Origin: Archivesica marissinica
Taxonomy: Eukaryota > Mollusca > Bivalvia > Venerida > Vesicomyidae
Assembly (NCBI GenBank): GCA_014843695.1
Contig: CM026402.1
Location: forward strand, 12,701,512 to 12,765,511
Direction: 5' to 3'
DNA: 64,000 nucleotides
This document shows, piece after piece, positions 22,998-34,942 of the stretch; within the stretch, counting starts at the first letter, position 1, and each line of letters begins with the position of its first letter. The notes under the pieces were generated by a model. It was given only the letters and a program-made list of their open reading frames with translations. It ran no database searches and had not been told where the DNA came from. The position numbers were made by a program, and so were the translations under genes.

Positions 22998-23348
22998 ATT
23001 GTGATGTTCATTGGTGCATATCGTGTGCACCAATGAACATAACAGACGAATATGTAGTCCAGTGGTAACACGCTGGACTGGTAATCCAGGGATCGCAGGT
23101 TCGATCCCTCGTCTGACCCTAATAAAATTAACAGTCTTTCAGATGGGACGTTAAACCGAGGTCTCGTGCTTGTGCTTTACACCGTGCACGTAAAAGAACC
23201 AGAGGAGACTCTGGCATTGGTCTCTCTCTGTATCATTGCACTATCCTCCAAACATCTAGAATGACTTATCTCTTCAGGAGGCGTCGCTCATATGGGCAAC
23301 CGGTAGCGACGATAAATAAATGTAAAATCCACCAATTAACATCACAAT
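22998..23348. repeat. ~21-bp-arm palindrome split by SINE-A
   Basis: Left arm ATTGTGATGTTCATTGGTGC(A) at 22998-23018, loop TATCGTG, right arm TGCACCAATGAACAT at 23026-23040. The remaining part of the right arm (ATCACAAT) lies after the SINE at 23341-23348. Without the SINE and one target copy the arms pair over ~21 bp. Confidence 0.8.
23043..23329 (+). mobile_element. SINE-A, full length, in a palindrome
   Basis: tRNA-like head with loop CTGGTAA, body GACGTTAAACCGAGGTCTCG and CACCGTGCACGTAAAAGAAC, 3' hairpin GCGTCGCTCATATGGGCAAC...AGCGACG. Target copies CACCAATGAACAT (23028-23040) and CACCAATTAACAT (23330-23342) differ at one base. Confidence 0.95.
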
Positions 23349-24090
23349 CATCGCTTCAATCCTTTTTTGCATGTTTACATTTCTAGACTGCCTGTAGTTT
23401 TAGTTGCGGAGATTGGCATACATATATATTAAAATAGCATGTAATACCACGAGGACATCGCGCGTGATGTCGCATAACAAATAAACAAGTTCCAGAAAGA
23501 CATCACATAGAAAATAGTTCCAGAATACACGGTTTATTTGCTTCACTTATGTGCACATAGTAAAGCAATAGGAATATACGAAACATAAATTAATAACAAC
23601 TATTAATTCCTCTCAGTGGTATTACATAAATGTTATGTATAGAGTGCTACATTCAGTTACTGTGTTCATCTGCAATATTCGCAGAGTGCTCAACTAAATT
23701 TAGACATATGTAAGTTTTTCATGAGAAAAGTAATCCGATTGGGAATTCCCCAATGTGCAATATTACTACACATGATTAGGTCTAATGTTGTTTATCGTTT
23801 TATGATTTGAATTGGTATTGGTTCATCGTAGACGACAGCGGTTAGAATTGTATATATTAATTATATACAGTCAATAAAATTCCTAATTGGTTATCTGCTG
23901 TTTTACGGTATTTGGAACAACATAATCATCATATATTATATCAATATTTATAGATTCTTGTAAGTAAAATTTATTACAGATCTTTATTTATCACATACCT
24001 TTGCGTTTATACAGGGTATATGTGCTTGTAAGTACACACGTGTAGCACAACCCTGCAGCATTCTGATGGTTTGTTAAATACTATTTTTGT
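23349..24090. other. Unassigned AT-rich sequence
   Basis: No coding or repeat signal recognised. Confidence 0.45.
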
Positions 24091-24333
24091 TATACTTTAT
24101 TTATTTACAACGATTGCGAAGCAAGTTTTAACAACTTATATTAATCACTCTCGTTGGCTCGGATGAAAGCATATATGTGGGCATTCATGTGGGAGGAAAC
24201 CGGTGTACCCGGAGAAAACCCACATGTCCGGTCTGGCGACCATCGTACCATCGCACATACTTCCCTGTCCGAGGATCGAACCCGGGTCGCTTTGGTGAGA
24301 AGCGAGCGCGCTAACCACTGCGCTAATCGGACA
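24091..24333 (-). mobile_element. SINE-B (V-SINE), full length
   Basis: Reverse: TTACAACGATTGCGAAGCAA, ATTAATCACTCTCGTTGGCT, GTGGGAGGAAACCGG, TACCCGGAGAAAACCCACAT, CCGAGGATCGAACCCGGG, AACCACTGCGCTAATCGGAC. It inserted just beside repeat G copy 2. Confidence 0.92.
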
Positions 24334-24339
24334 ATTAAA

Positions 24340-24815
24340 ATAATATTTTATTGAAACATTTTCCATAATGATGAATACAGTTTACAAATCACAATAATTA
24401 CTGTCACATTAATAACATACATAAATCCTGAAAATATCCATATATATGACGTTTTCAAAGTGCACATGTATTGGGCTACAATTTTTGAAAACATTAGCAA
24501 CAGCCCTTTTCCAAAAGGTCAAATGTGCTATCAATTTGTTCCCGATGTACGTAGTACTAAATATAAATAAGTATTTCAAGAAAAGTATTGTTTTGATTGA
24601 ACAAGAAAATGACGGGATTCGCTTAAGAGAATACCGGGTACTAAAAATGAACAAGAAGAATTGAGAATTTATTTTAATAGCTTCCCTAATAAGCTGGTTG
24701 ACTGCCTCTCCCCGAAACCCCAAACCTCAGAACAATATTGGTCAAGTTAAAAATACAGTGATATCTCAATAAATGCAACAGTATGAGCAGTATAGATTTT
24801 AAATATCAGTCTGAT
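24340..24815 (-). repeat. Dispersed repeat G, copy 2
   Basis: The partner of 22325-22790, with shared blocks in the same order and strand. The minus frame of 104 residues here has no recognised domain; the matching region of copy 1 has stops, which argues against coding. Confidence 0.85.
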
Positions 24816-24843
24816 TGGTTGGGGCATGGCAGCTTTGTTTGGC

Positions 24844-25097
24844 ACATTCGACATATTTAAACATTCGACATAGTTAAGCATTCGATATATTTAAACATTC
24901 GACATATTTAAACACTCGACATATTTAAGCATTCGACATATTTAAACATTCGACTGATTTAAGCAACGATATATTTAAATATTCGACATATTTAAACATT
25001 CGACATATTTAAACACTCGACATATTTAAGCATTCGACATATTTAAACATTCGACTGATTTAAGCAATCGATATATTTAAACATTCGATATATTTAT
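24844..25097. repeat. 17-bp minisatellite, ~15 copies
   Basis: Unit CATTCGACATATTTAAA with variants CACTCGAC, CATTCGATATATT and ATTCGACTGATTT. A block of about six units recurs with ~100-bp spacing. Confidence 0.93.
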
Positions 25098-25163
25098 TTT
25101 AAATGTGTACGTAATGCTCTATTTGTTGAAAATTAAATGCTTAAACTTTAAATCTATATACTG

Positions 25164-27873
25164 CGAAATATGCACTAGCGGTATATAGTGCATAGTGTCG
25201 ATATATGCTTAGAATTGTCTGATTACCAGGAATATGTACTAGCGGTATATAGTGCATAGTGTCGATATATGCTTAGAATTGTCTGATTACCAGGAATATG
25301 TACTAGCGGTATATAGTGCATAGTGTCGATATATGCTTAGAATTGTCTGATTACCAGGAATATGTACTAGCGGTATATAGTGCATAGTGTCGATATATGC
25401 TTAGAATTGTCTGATTACCAGGAATATGTACTAGCGGTATATAGTGCATAGTGTCGATATATGCTTAGAATTGTCTGATTACCAGGAATATGTACTAGCG
25501 GTATATAGTGCAGAGTGTCGATATATGCTTAGAATTGTCTGATTACCAGGAATATGTACTAGCGGTATATAGTGCATAGTGTCGATATATGCTTAGAATT
25601 GTCTGATTACCAGGAATATGTACTAGCGGTATATAGTGCATAGTGTCGATATATGCTTAGAATTGTCTGATTACCAGGAATATGTACTAGCGGTATATAG
25701 TGCATAGTGTCGATATATGCTTAGAATTGTCTGGTTACCAGGAATATGTACTAGTGGTATATAGTGCATAGTGTCGATATATGCTTAGAATTGTCTGATT
25801 ACCAGGAATATGTACTAGCGGTATATAGTGCAGAGTGTCGATATATGCTTATAATTGTCTGATTATCAGGAATATGTACTAGCGGTATATAGTGCATAGT
25901 GTCGATATATGCTTATAATTGTCTGATTACCAGGAATATGTACTAGCGGTATATAGTGCATAGTGTCGATATATGCTTAGAATTATCTGATTACCAGGAA
26001 TATGTACTAGCGGTATATAGTGCATAGTGTCGATATATGCTTAGAATTGTCTGATTACCAGGAATATGTACTAGCGATATATAGTGCAGAGTGTCGATAT
26101 ATGCTTATAATTGTCTGATTATCAGGAATATGTACTAGCGGTATATAGTGCATAGTGTCGATATATGCTTATAATTGTCTGATTACCAGGAATATGTACT
26201 AGCGGTATATAGTGCATAGTGTCGATATATGCTTAGAATTGTCTGATTACCAGGAATATGTACTAGCGGTATATAGTGCATAGTGTCGATATATGCTTAG
26301 AATTGTCTGATTACCAGGAATATGTACTACGGTATATAGTGCAGAGTGTCGATATATGCTTATAATTGTCTGATTATCAGGAATATGTACTAGCGGTATA
26401 TAGTGCATAGTGTCGATATATGCTTATAATTGTCTGATTACCAGGAATATGTACTAGCGGTATATAGTGCATAGTGTCGATATATGCTTAGAATTGTCTG
26501 ATTACCAGGAATATGTACTAGCGGTATATAGTGCATAGTGTCGATATATGCTTAGAATTGTCTGGTTACCAGGAATATGTACTAGTGGTATATAGTGCAT
26601 AGTGTCGATATATGCTTAGAATTGTCTGATTACCAGGAATATGTACTAGCGGTATATAGTGCAGAGTGTCGATATATGCTTATAATTGTCTGATTATCAG
26701 GAATATGTACTAGCGGTATATAGTGCATAGTGTCGATATATGCTTATAATTGTCTGATTACCAGGAATATGTACTAGCGGTATATAGTGCATAGTGTCGA
26801 TATATGCTTAGAATTATCTGATTACCAGGAATATGTACTAGCGGTATATAGTGCATAGTGTCGATATATGCTTAGAATTGTCTGATTACCAGGAATATGT
26901 ACTAGCGATATATAGTGCAGAGTGTCGATATATGCTTATAATTGTCTGATTATCAGGAATATGTACTAGCGGTATATAGTGCATAGTGTCGATATATGCT
27001 TATAATTGTCTGATTACCAGGAATATGTACTAGCGGTATATAGTGCATAGTGTCGATATATGCTTAGAATTATCTGATTACCAGGAATATGTACTAGCGG
27101 TATATAGTGCATAGTGTCGATATATGCTTAGAATTGTCTGATTACCAGGAATATGTACTAGCGGTATATAGTGCATAGTGTCGATATATGCTTATAATTG
27201 TCTGATTACCAGGAATATGTACTAGCGGTATATAGTGCATAGTGTCGATATATGCTTAGAATTGTCTGATTACCAGGAATATGTACTAGCGGTATATAGT
27301 GCATAGTGTCGATATATGCTTAGAATTGTCTGATTACCAGGAATATGCACTACGGTGTATAGTGCAGAGTGTCAATATATGCTTAGAATTGTCTGATTAC
27401 CAGGAATATGTACTAGCGGTATATAGTACATAGTTTCGATATATGCTTAGAATTGTCTGATTACCAGGAATATGCACTAGCGGTATATAGTGCATAGTGT
27501 CGATATATGCTTAGAATTGTCTGGTTACCAGGAATATGCACTAGCGGTATATAGTGCATAGTGTCGATATATGCTTAGAATTGTCTGATTACCAGGAATA
27601 TGCACTACGGTGTATAGTGCAGAGTGTCAATATATGCTTAGAATTGTCTGATTACCAGGAATATGTACTAGCGGTATATAGTACATAGTTTCGATATATG
27701 CTTAGAATTGTCTGATTACCAGGAATATGCACTAGCGGTATATAGTGCATAGTGTCGATATATGCTTAGAATTGTCTGGTTACCAGGAATATGCACTAGC
27801 GGTATATAGTGCATAGTGTCGATATATGCTTAGAATTGTCTGGTTACCAGGAATATGTACTACGGTGTATATA
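25164..27873. repeat. 64-bp satellite, ~42 copies, with higher-order units
   Basis: Unit: GGAATATGTACTAGCGGTAT, ATAGTGCATAGTGTCGATAT, ATGCTTAGAATTGTCTGATT, ACCA. Diagnostic variants (GCAGAGTG, TTATAATT, TTATCAGG, TAGTGGT, GGTTACC, GCACTACGGTG) recur in fixed order. No long frame, no gene. Confidence 0.97.
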
Positions 27874-27899
27874 CGGATTTATTTTATTCTTGAATGTAT

Positions 27900-28230
27900 A
27901 CAATGAATGTTAGAGTTTTCTCAGTAAAAGAAATAGGGAATATTAACGCCACGAATGGAACTATGCTAGAGGACATAGAACACGCACACTTCGGATAAGT
28001 GTGTTTTTACATGAAAAAGAATAACTATATACATACAGAACTTTTGAGTTGTTCAGTTTGTGTTTTGTAATAAAGATGTGACATATCTTTGATGAAATCC
28101 TTCTTATTTCGTGTTCATGTAATGATAATCATCTAATTTAGGTGTGCGTTTTCTATGTCATATAGTATACATTTTAATGGATATTAGAGTTTCTCAGTAA
28201 AGGATATAGAGACTATTAATGCAACAAGTG
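27900..28230. repeat. Direct repeat flanking MITE-36
   Basis: GTTAGAGTTTTCTCAGTAAA before the MITE and ATTAGAGTTTCTCAGTAAAG after it, with further agreement over ~55 bp (ATTAACGCCACGAATGGAA versus ATTAATGCAACAAGTGGAA). Too long and diverged for a target duplication; more likely an older tandem duplication. Confidence 0.6.
27967..28170. mobile_element. MITE-36, single-ended form without array
   Basis: Left end TATGCTAGAGGACATAGAAC, inverted right end GTGCGTTTTCTATGTCATAT. The core matches 2800-2958 (CACTTCGGATAAGTG, TAATAAAGATGTGACATATC, ATCCTTCTTATTTCG). Only one copy of the terminal unit at each side. Confidence 0.85.
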
Positions 28231-28274
28231 GAAATAAATATTTCGGTGATCACGAGATGAAATAAAATCCTATG

Positions 28275-28493
28275 TTGTATGTATGTATGTTCCTTTAATG
28301 TCAAACCCCTCGCGGGGACTTAGACATGTTTTCCTGGGCAGGCTTAGCCGACCTAAGCGATTAACCAGTACTAAGCAATATGTGTGAGGTGCCTTGCTCA
28401 ATGGCACTACATACGTGGCCTGGCCGAGTATCGAACCCGGGACCGTTCGATTCCAAATCCGACGCTCTACCACTGGACCATGGACGCCACGGA
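28275..28493 (-). mobile_element. SINE-F, Pro-like tRNA head
   Basis: On the minus strand: GGTCCAGTGGTAGAGCGTCG (A box), anticodon loop TTTGGAA (TGG, Pro-like), B box GGGTTCGATACTCGG, core TTGAGCAAGGCACC and GCCTGCCCAGGAAA, and tail CCCCGCGAGGGGTTTGACAT. CCCC-GCGA-GGGG is a perfect tetraloop hairpin. The open frame here is a by-product. Confidence 0.8.
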
Positions 28494-28954
28494 TGTTACA
28501 CTAATAAACACAAATCTTCGTTTTCTTTTATGATTTCCAATGAGTTTGACTAATATAATATTTGTTTTCAAATTGTATTAATTTAATCTGCCCTGTCTGT
28601 AGCCTCATTCCACTACGTGACACAACTGCACTAGCAGGCATGTTAGTGTGAACGTCCGTAATAGGAAATAGTCCCCGTATAATTTTAGTCTCTGTTTGCT
28701 GTCAAAATTAAAAACTACAGACACAACAAAATTCATTAGAATGTATTATATTACTTAATGATTAACTGTTTATGATAGTCAGAATATAGCTAAGATACAA
28801 AATTACATATAATCGCGCAGGAATATGAAACGCAACCGGACAGAGAAAACGCTATATGTCACCGTTTTAAAGCGGTGCAAAATGGAGTTATCTTTCACTG
28901 AGAAAAGTCTATCATTCATTGGGAAGAATAACAGAAAATTCCATCGTACACCGC
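28494..28954. other. Unassigned sequence
   Basis: No coding, RNA or repeat signal recognised. Confidence 0.45.
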
Positions 28955-29421
28955 TTAAAGCAGCATTGTATCGTAATAAAGGATTTGTTTGGGTAAAATA
29001 TACATACTAATGTGTGTGTGTTTACAAAATTCGAAATAGTCGCTCAGAAACGATAACATTCAATTAAATATAAACCGTCGTATACGCGAATTTGTTTATC
29101 AACAAACGAAATTAAAAACACGCACAGCGCGCATGCGTGAGGCAACAGTGGATATGCCATGTTTGTTTTCAATATTGCCGAAGGAGGACGATGCATTCCG
29201 AATGCAAATCAGATTCCGATTGTAAACAAGTGCGCGTGACCGACCGACTCGGAAAGTACTACTTTCGGTTTCGAGTTTGTTTTATCGCAAAAAAACACTG
29301 TTTACTAATTGAAGATAAATATACAAATTATAATTTAGAATGTGTAGCAGCATTACTACCAATACGTAATATTTGAATTTTTCAAATATCTTTCATTTCA
29401 TACGATGTAATGCTGCTTTAA
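28955..29421. mobile_element. MITE-1, complete short form
   Basis: Ends TTAAAGCAGCATTGTATCGT and ACGATGTAATGCTGCTTTAA are inverse over ~20 bases. TTAA at each edge may be a target site (piggyBac-like) or part of the repeat. The interior GTCGTATACGCGAATTTGTT links it to MITE-2. It lacks the ~150-bp insert found in the other two copies. Short frames show no transposase motif. Confidence 0.88.
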
Positions 29422-30814
29422 AAGATATGTTAAAAACAATTATATCTAACAATGTCTCGCTACATTCCAACAACCAACTTAAGAAAACACACCTTGTTCT
29501 AGTTATGGAACTAACCTATTTCTGACGGCCATCTTGTTTTTATTCCACCAAATCCAATATTTGCAGATATCTTCGCTTCTAACCAAGTCAGATTAACAAA
29601 ATTAGTGTCATATTGTTGTCTAGGGTATGAAGGATAATGAACCGTTTTAATTATGCGTGTTCGCTCAGCAACATCCATAAAGTGTATCTTAGGAGAATAT
29701 AAAATTTACATACAATTTATAACTTATTTACTATCTTTACGCCAAGATGTAACAATACCAACGTGAAACTGTCAATTTAGAATATAGAATGGAATTATCA
29801 ATCTCTAACATGGATAAAGTATGTGTTTGAGGAAATCACTGGCATGCAATGGCTTGTCTGCGGTTATGATTAAAATTACGAGTAATATTTAGTAATATTT
29901 ACCTCCGCCAAATACAAATAAGTGCATAATATTGATATGCTATTAACTTTGTTTGTATTTCATAACATACATATAATTGAAAGGCACATTGCAAGAATAA
30001 CACGTAATGCTGGTTACACTTCTGAACCTATCTGAATACCTTCCCTAAACTAGTGATATTGGTGTTTGGCAATATACTGATGTAGAAAAGGTGAGAAACC
30101 AATATGATCTTGTTTAATAATTATTATATATATAATAATTTACAATCAAAATTCATCATATAATTGTACAAGCATTGAACACTTTGAGACGAGAAGTATA
30201 CACGTCTGGACCAAATCGCAGGGTGCAGAACTATATTAACTCGAAACACAACACACTCTAGTGCTATCATCTGGCATTATCTGGAATTGCTCGGTGTGGT
30301 TTCTTGTATTCCGATTGGGACTTGCATTCTAGTGTGGTTATATTGTCATATTGTCAGATTACGCTGCATATTTGCATCTTTCGTTTTAGTTAATGCGATT
30401 TCGGAAGAGGAAACTATTTCTGTTCGGTGACACCTAGTATGTACTGTGTGTATGCCTCTACATCCACAAAGTACATACGCAGAGGAATGGAGATCATGTG
30501 TTTTCCCCACTGTTAGTTCAATTTCAAGATTACATAAACGAATACAAAGTTGACACATGCATGTGTCACAATATGACTATTGAATTAATGCCTGTAGTAC
30601 TTTAAACCATAAGTAGGGGCCTCAAATCACTATTTTATAGAACGATGACTTACTAAACACATATTCAAAGATACACTTATTAAGTTTACTTAGTGATATA
30701 ATTTACACCAAACTGCATGCATGATATACGTGAACAATTAGAAACATTTCATATCAGCCAATAATAAAATAGTGTACAAATTATTTCCACAAAACCACAT
30801 TTGTAAGGGTGTGT
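29422..30814. other. Unassigned sequence
   Basis: Nearly 1.4 kb with no long frame, array or known element recognised. Confidence 0.5.
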
Positions 30815-30898
30815 ATGTATTACGTTTATTTATCGTCGCTACCGGTTGCCCATATTAGCGACGCCTCCTAAAGAGATTAGTCATTTTAGATTTGTTGA
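30815..30898 (-). mobile_element. SINE-A tail fragment
   Basis: Only the 3' ~80 bp in reverse: TACGTTTATTTATCGTCGCT, ACCGGTTGCCCATATTAGCG, ACGCCTCCTAAAGAG. Confidence 0.85.
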
Positions 30899-30909
30899 CA
30901 TAATGTTGT

Positions 30910-30965
30910 TAGGTATACTACCCGTCGCTCAAATGGGGAACCAGCAACGACGTTAAATAAGCTTT
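30910..30965 (+). mobile_element. A/D-type SINE tail fragment
   Basis: CCCGTCGCTCAAATGGGGAA and CGACGTTAAATAAGC match the tail shared by SINE-A and SINE-D. The AACGTT-like form is closer to D. It lies head to head with the fragment at 30815. Confidence 0.7.
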
Positions 30966-31020
30966 GAAAAATGAACAGTTACATAGTAACTTACAATACT
31001 CCTAATTGAGGACAATGGCG

Positions 31021-31160
31021 AATTTCAGCCTCGTTCTGGGCGTTACATGAACAATATAGCGGTATTACTATAAGTGGATGTTCTGTGGCGAATTTCAGCC
31101 TCGTTCTGGGCGTTACATGAACAATATAGCGGTATTACTATAAGTGGATGTTCTGTAGTG
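31021..31160. repeat. Perfect 70-bp tandem duplication
   Basis: AATTTCAGCCTCGTTCTGGG starts at 31021 and 31091; the two copies appear identical through GTGGATGTTCTGT, so the duplication is recent. Confidence 0.95.
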
Positions 31161-31555
31161 CTCGCTTTACTGAGTATATATCGTCTTAAATCATGGCAAT
31201 CATATGGCTACGATTCTCAATATTAATTTTAAATGTCAAACTGTGCCGAGTGTCTCGAATGTTTTAATAATTCTATACACTGTTTTGTCTTTAGTTTCTG
31301 CTTTAGACAGTATTGATCATATTGGATTCAGACTATCTAACGTGTTTATTACACACGTTTCAATTCGCTCGATTGCAAAACATGTTTCGTCTGTATCAAT
31401 TATTGACTAGGTGACAGTCATATTAAATATATAAGACTAGATTCATACAATTACAAAGCAAAGTGGTTTGATGAGTCTACGTGATGTTACATTGAATGTA
31501 TTGACTAATTTTGTCATGTGTGTATACGATATAATTGTCACCATATTATATAACC
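31161..31555. other. Unassigned sequence
   Basis: A 68-residue frame at 31204 has no recognised domain. Confidence 0.4.
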
Positions 31556-32429
31556 CGTCTGATATATGATACGGCACACGTCCGACATATGATACGGCAT
31601 CCATCTAATATATAATACGGCACGCGTCCGACATATGTTGCGGCATCCATCTAATATATAATACGGCACACGTCCGACATATGTTGCGGCATCCATCTAA
31701 TATATAATACGGCACACGTCCGACATAATTATGTTGCGGCATCCATCTAATATATAATACGGCACGCGTCCGACATATGTTGCGGCATCCATCTAATATA
31801 TAATACGGCACACGTCCGACATATGTTGCGGCATCCATCTAATATATAATACGGCACGCGTCCGACATATGATACGGCATCCATCTAATATATAATACGG
31901 CACGCGTCCGACATATGTTGCGGCATCCATCTAATATATAATACGGCACACGTCCGACATATGATGCGGCATCCATCTAATATATAATACGGCACGCGTC
32001 CGACATATGAGCGGCATCGTCTAATATATAACACGGCACGCGTCCGACATATATGCGGCATCCGTCTAATATATAACACGGCACGCGTCCGACATATGAG
32101 CGGCATCCGTCTAATATTACACGGCACGCGTCCGAATATGATCGGCTCCATCTAATATATAACACGGCACGCGTCCGACATATGATGCGGCATCCGTCTA
32201 ATATATAACACGACACGCGTCCGACATATGATGCGGCATCCGTCTAATATATAACACGGCACGCGTCCGACATATGATGCGGCATCCGTCTAATATATAA
32301 CACGGCACGCGTCCGACATATGATACGGCATCCATCTAATATATAACACGGCACGCGTCCGACATATGATGCGGCATCCGTCTAATATATAACACGGCAC
32401 GCGTCCGACATATGATGCGGCATCCGTCC
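31556..32429. repeat. 46-bp minisatellite, ~19 copies
   Basis: Unit: TCCGACATATGATGCGGCAT, CCATCTAATATATAATACGG, CACGCG. The first half mostly has ATAATACGGCAC, the second ATAACACGGCAC with CCGTCTAA, so two subtypes expanded side by side. Confidence 0.96.
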
Positions 32430-32454
32430 GTTAACTGCTAATATAACCATCCAC

Positions 32455-32645
32455 TTTTTTTAAATAATATTTTATTGCATTTTTTCATACAATACATTAC
32501 ATATATACATACAATACTAAGAACAAATCCGAGATTAATATGTAATTATATGATTGCAGTATACGATACATTTTTTTGTTGAGGGAAAACAGCAAATGTG
32601 TTGGGCTACAAGTTATAACAACATTATTTACAGCCCTCCCCGTAA
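32455..32645 (-). repeat. Dispersed repeat G, diverged copy
   Basis: Shares TAATATTTTATTGCA, TTGGGCTACAAGTT and ACAACATTA..TACAGCCCT with the 22.3 and 24.3 kb copies. On the minus strand it reads GGGCTGTAA...TTGTAGCCC, which can pair at its ends. Confidence 0.7.
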
Positions 32646-33189
32646 CCATCCACTAATCATAACAGCAGGCTTACGGTAAATGTTACTGCTTACAGTGTAT
32701 AAATTACTATGCATATCGTCATAATCATGTGCATAGGGACATCTTTGGTGTAGAAACATTGTACTGGACTCCGAGTTGCTTTGCGAAGAGCAGCTAGTAA
32801 AACCGACGGCGTATAGAGACCACAACACACGTGTATGTAGTGCATTATTGCCGTCGTGTGATGTGTGGTAAAAGACTGAAAATTCGGTAATGAATCAAAA
32901 TTACAAACTAATATATAGAAAATTACTACAAGTATCCAGAACAGCTTCATAGAAAATAGAATACTTACGAAACAATAATTTCTAAAGCGATCAATAGGAA
33001 GACACACCAACATTCTAAGTACGAAATATATTCAGTACGAATTGGAATATATGAAAAAGGCAAAGAGTGTTGTACGCTAGAAATACTGCTGTAAGTATCT
33101 CAATAAATAATTTAATATGTAAATAAGTCAAATACTAGAGGCTCCACCCATTAACACATAGAAATACACGATTCCAGTTTCTGTTAACT
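32646..33189. other. Unassigned sequence
   Basis: The minus frame at 32690-33013 has no recognised domain. Confidence 0.4.
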
Positions 33190-33405
33190 TTTGGTAGACA
33201 TGAATATGTTGCATTGCTTTACCAAGTTTAAGTAATACAGAGATATGTCAATGGCGTATTTGTTGAAAATGCAAATTCTTGCACTGTTTTACCAAGGGAG
33301 GAACATTCCTCCCTTTAAGAAATACTGATATATGCCAATTGCTTATTTGTTCAAAATGCAAGTTCTTGCACTCCTTGACCAAGGGAGGAATGGTCCACCC
33401 TTTCT
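33190..33405. repeat. ~100-bp imperfect tandem repeat, two copies and a part
   Basis: GTATTTGTTGAAAATGCAAA/TTCTTGCACTG..ACCAAGGGAGGAA recurs as CTTATTTGTTCAAAATGCAA/GTTCTTGCACTCC..CAAGGGAGGAA; an earlier part reads GCATTGCTTTACCAAG. Confidence 0.75.
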
Positions 33406-34076
33406 ATAGATAGCTGTTTTTATGTGATATTTAGTGTGGAATATAGTGTATTTATTTTCACACTTTAGCATAATTGCTCAACTATATGTCGTGTATTCAA
33501 TACTACCTCTCACGTTGTAATCTTTATTAGGCAGCCTGCGAAAGTTCTCTGTAGTATGTGGCATAAATAGGCCGATGTATGTCTTAAAACCCGGCATTGG
33601 GTGGAACATCCGTTTGTATAATGGATCCTATTACTGGTTTAGCTTACACCATGCTATCTCTATGGTGACAGAAACGTCCAAAAACGATCTAGAAAATACA
33701 CCATTCCGGTAATGGCGGACTGTTACTATATGCATGCGGTATGAAACGGAAAGGAAACACTAGGAACAAGATAATGCAACGAAAAGAAATTTCACTCCTC
33801 ATTTGGGGGCGTCAGGAATATATTAGTTAATGGTCATACTAATCAAGATGGTCAACGGTCAAGCTACATTTATATCATTGATACATAATGTAAGCAAACA
33901 CTGTACGTTGGATATTTGACTAGTTTAACTATGCAATAGTCAGCTAAATAATCAGTTGTATTTTGCCTTGTAGATTCTATTATTACTTATTTAATATATA
34001 TTCCTGTTAAACGAAAATGCATTGAATGCGAGTGTACTGTTTTTTATGACAGTAGTATAAAATAAAACATGATGAA
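33406..34076. other. Unassigned sequence
   Basis: No coding or repeat signal recognised. Confidence 0.45.
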
Positions 34077-34087
34077 CGTGATGTGCG

Positions 34088-34378
34088 TGTGTGTTTTACG
34101 TTTATTTATCGTCGCTACCGGTTGCCCATATGAACGACGCCTCCTGAAGAGATTAGTTATTTTAGATTTTGGAGGATAGTGCATGATACAGACAGAGACC
34201 CATTCCAGAATCTCCCCTGGTTCTCTTACGTGCACGGTGTAAAGCACCGACACGAGACCTCGGTTTAACGTCCCATCTGAAATACTGTTAATTTTATTAG
34301 GGTCAGACGGGGGATCGAACCTGCAATCCCTGGATTACCAGTCCAGCGTGTTACCACTGGACTACATATCCGTCTATC
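34088..34378 (-). mobile_element. SINE-A, full length, with target duplication
   Basis: Reverse: tail TTTACGTTTATTTATCGTCG, hairpin arms CGTCGCT/AACGACG, body CACGAGACCTCGGTTTAACG, head GACGGGGGATCGAACCTGC and ATTACCAGTCCAGCGTGTTA. CGTGATGTGCG flanks it exactly (34077-34087 and 34379-34389). Confidence 0.95.
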
Positions 34379-34511
34379 CGTGATGTGCGCCCATTGTGAT
34401 GTGCTATGTAGAACTTGAACTACGAAGAGAGTTTAGTGTTTCACATTAGTTTTGGTCCAATGAGATGGCAGCATTTTTCAAACTTTGAATGAATTTATTT
34501 TAGTAAATCAG

Positions 34512-34942
34512 CTTTAAAACACTAAGCAGGTTAAGGTTTATTAGTATGTATTAACATTAAGTGATTTACCGACGTTATTGCGCATGTGTGCCTTGGAGGC
34601 GGAGCTACACGGGTATTGGTTTTTGTCTACCATCATCCGATACACAAGAGAACAGCTGTTAGATTAGACGCTCGTCTAATATTACATGTATTGAAACCAA
34701 CAAGGGTATGTTTTCAAAAATGTACATAGGATTAAAGAGAAAGTAGTAGTGAAAATTACGATATTTCTCTATGCCAGCAATGAGACAATCTAATTTGCAT
34801 AAGGCGGTAAAAGATGACAGGTGCGATTTTGATGTTTCGGAGTGTCAATCAATGCCGCAGGAAGAAAGAGGGCGGAGGCATGTAGAGAGTGTACACAAAT
34901 AATTTAAAACACTAAGCAGGTTAAAGTTTATTAGTACGTATT
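34512..34942. repeat. Pair of ~40-bp direct repeats 390 bp apart
   Basis: TTTAAAACACTAAGCAGGTT starts at ~34513 and ~34903, continuing as AAGGTTTATTAGTATGTATT and AAAGTTTATTAGTACGTATT. The intervening ~350 bp is not recognised; it may be a small insertion or duplication. Confidence 0.75.

Noticed and set aside
34512..34942. Possible LTRs of a small retroelement
   Set aside because: Direct repeats are only ~40 bp and the interior shows no primer site or coding sequence; listed as a repeat pair only.
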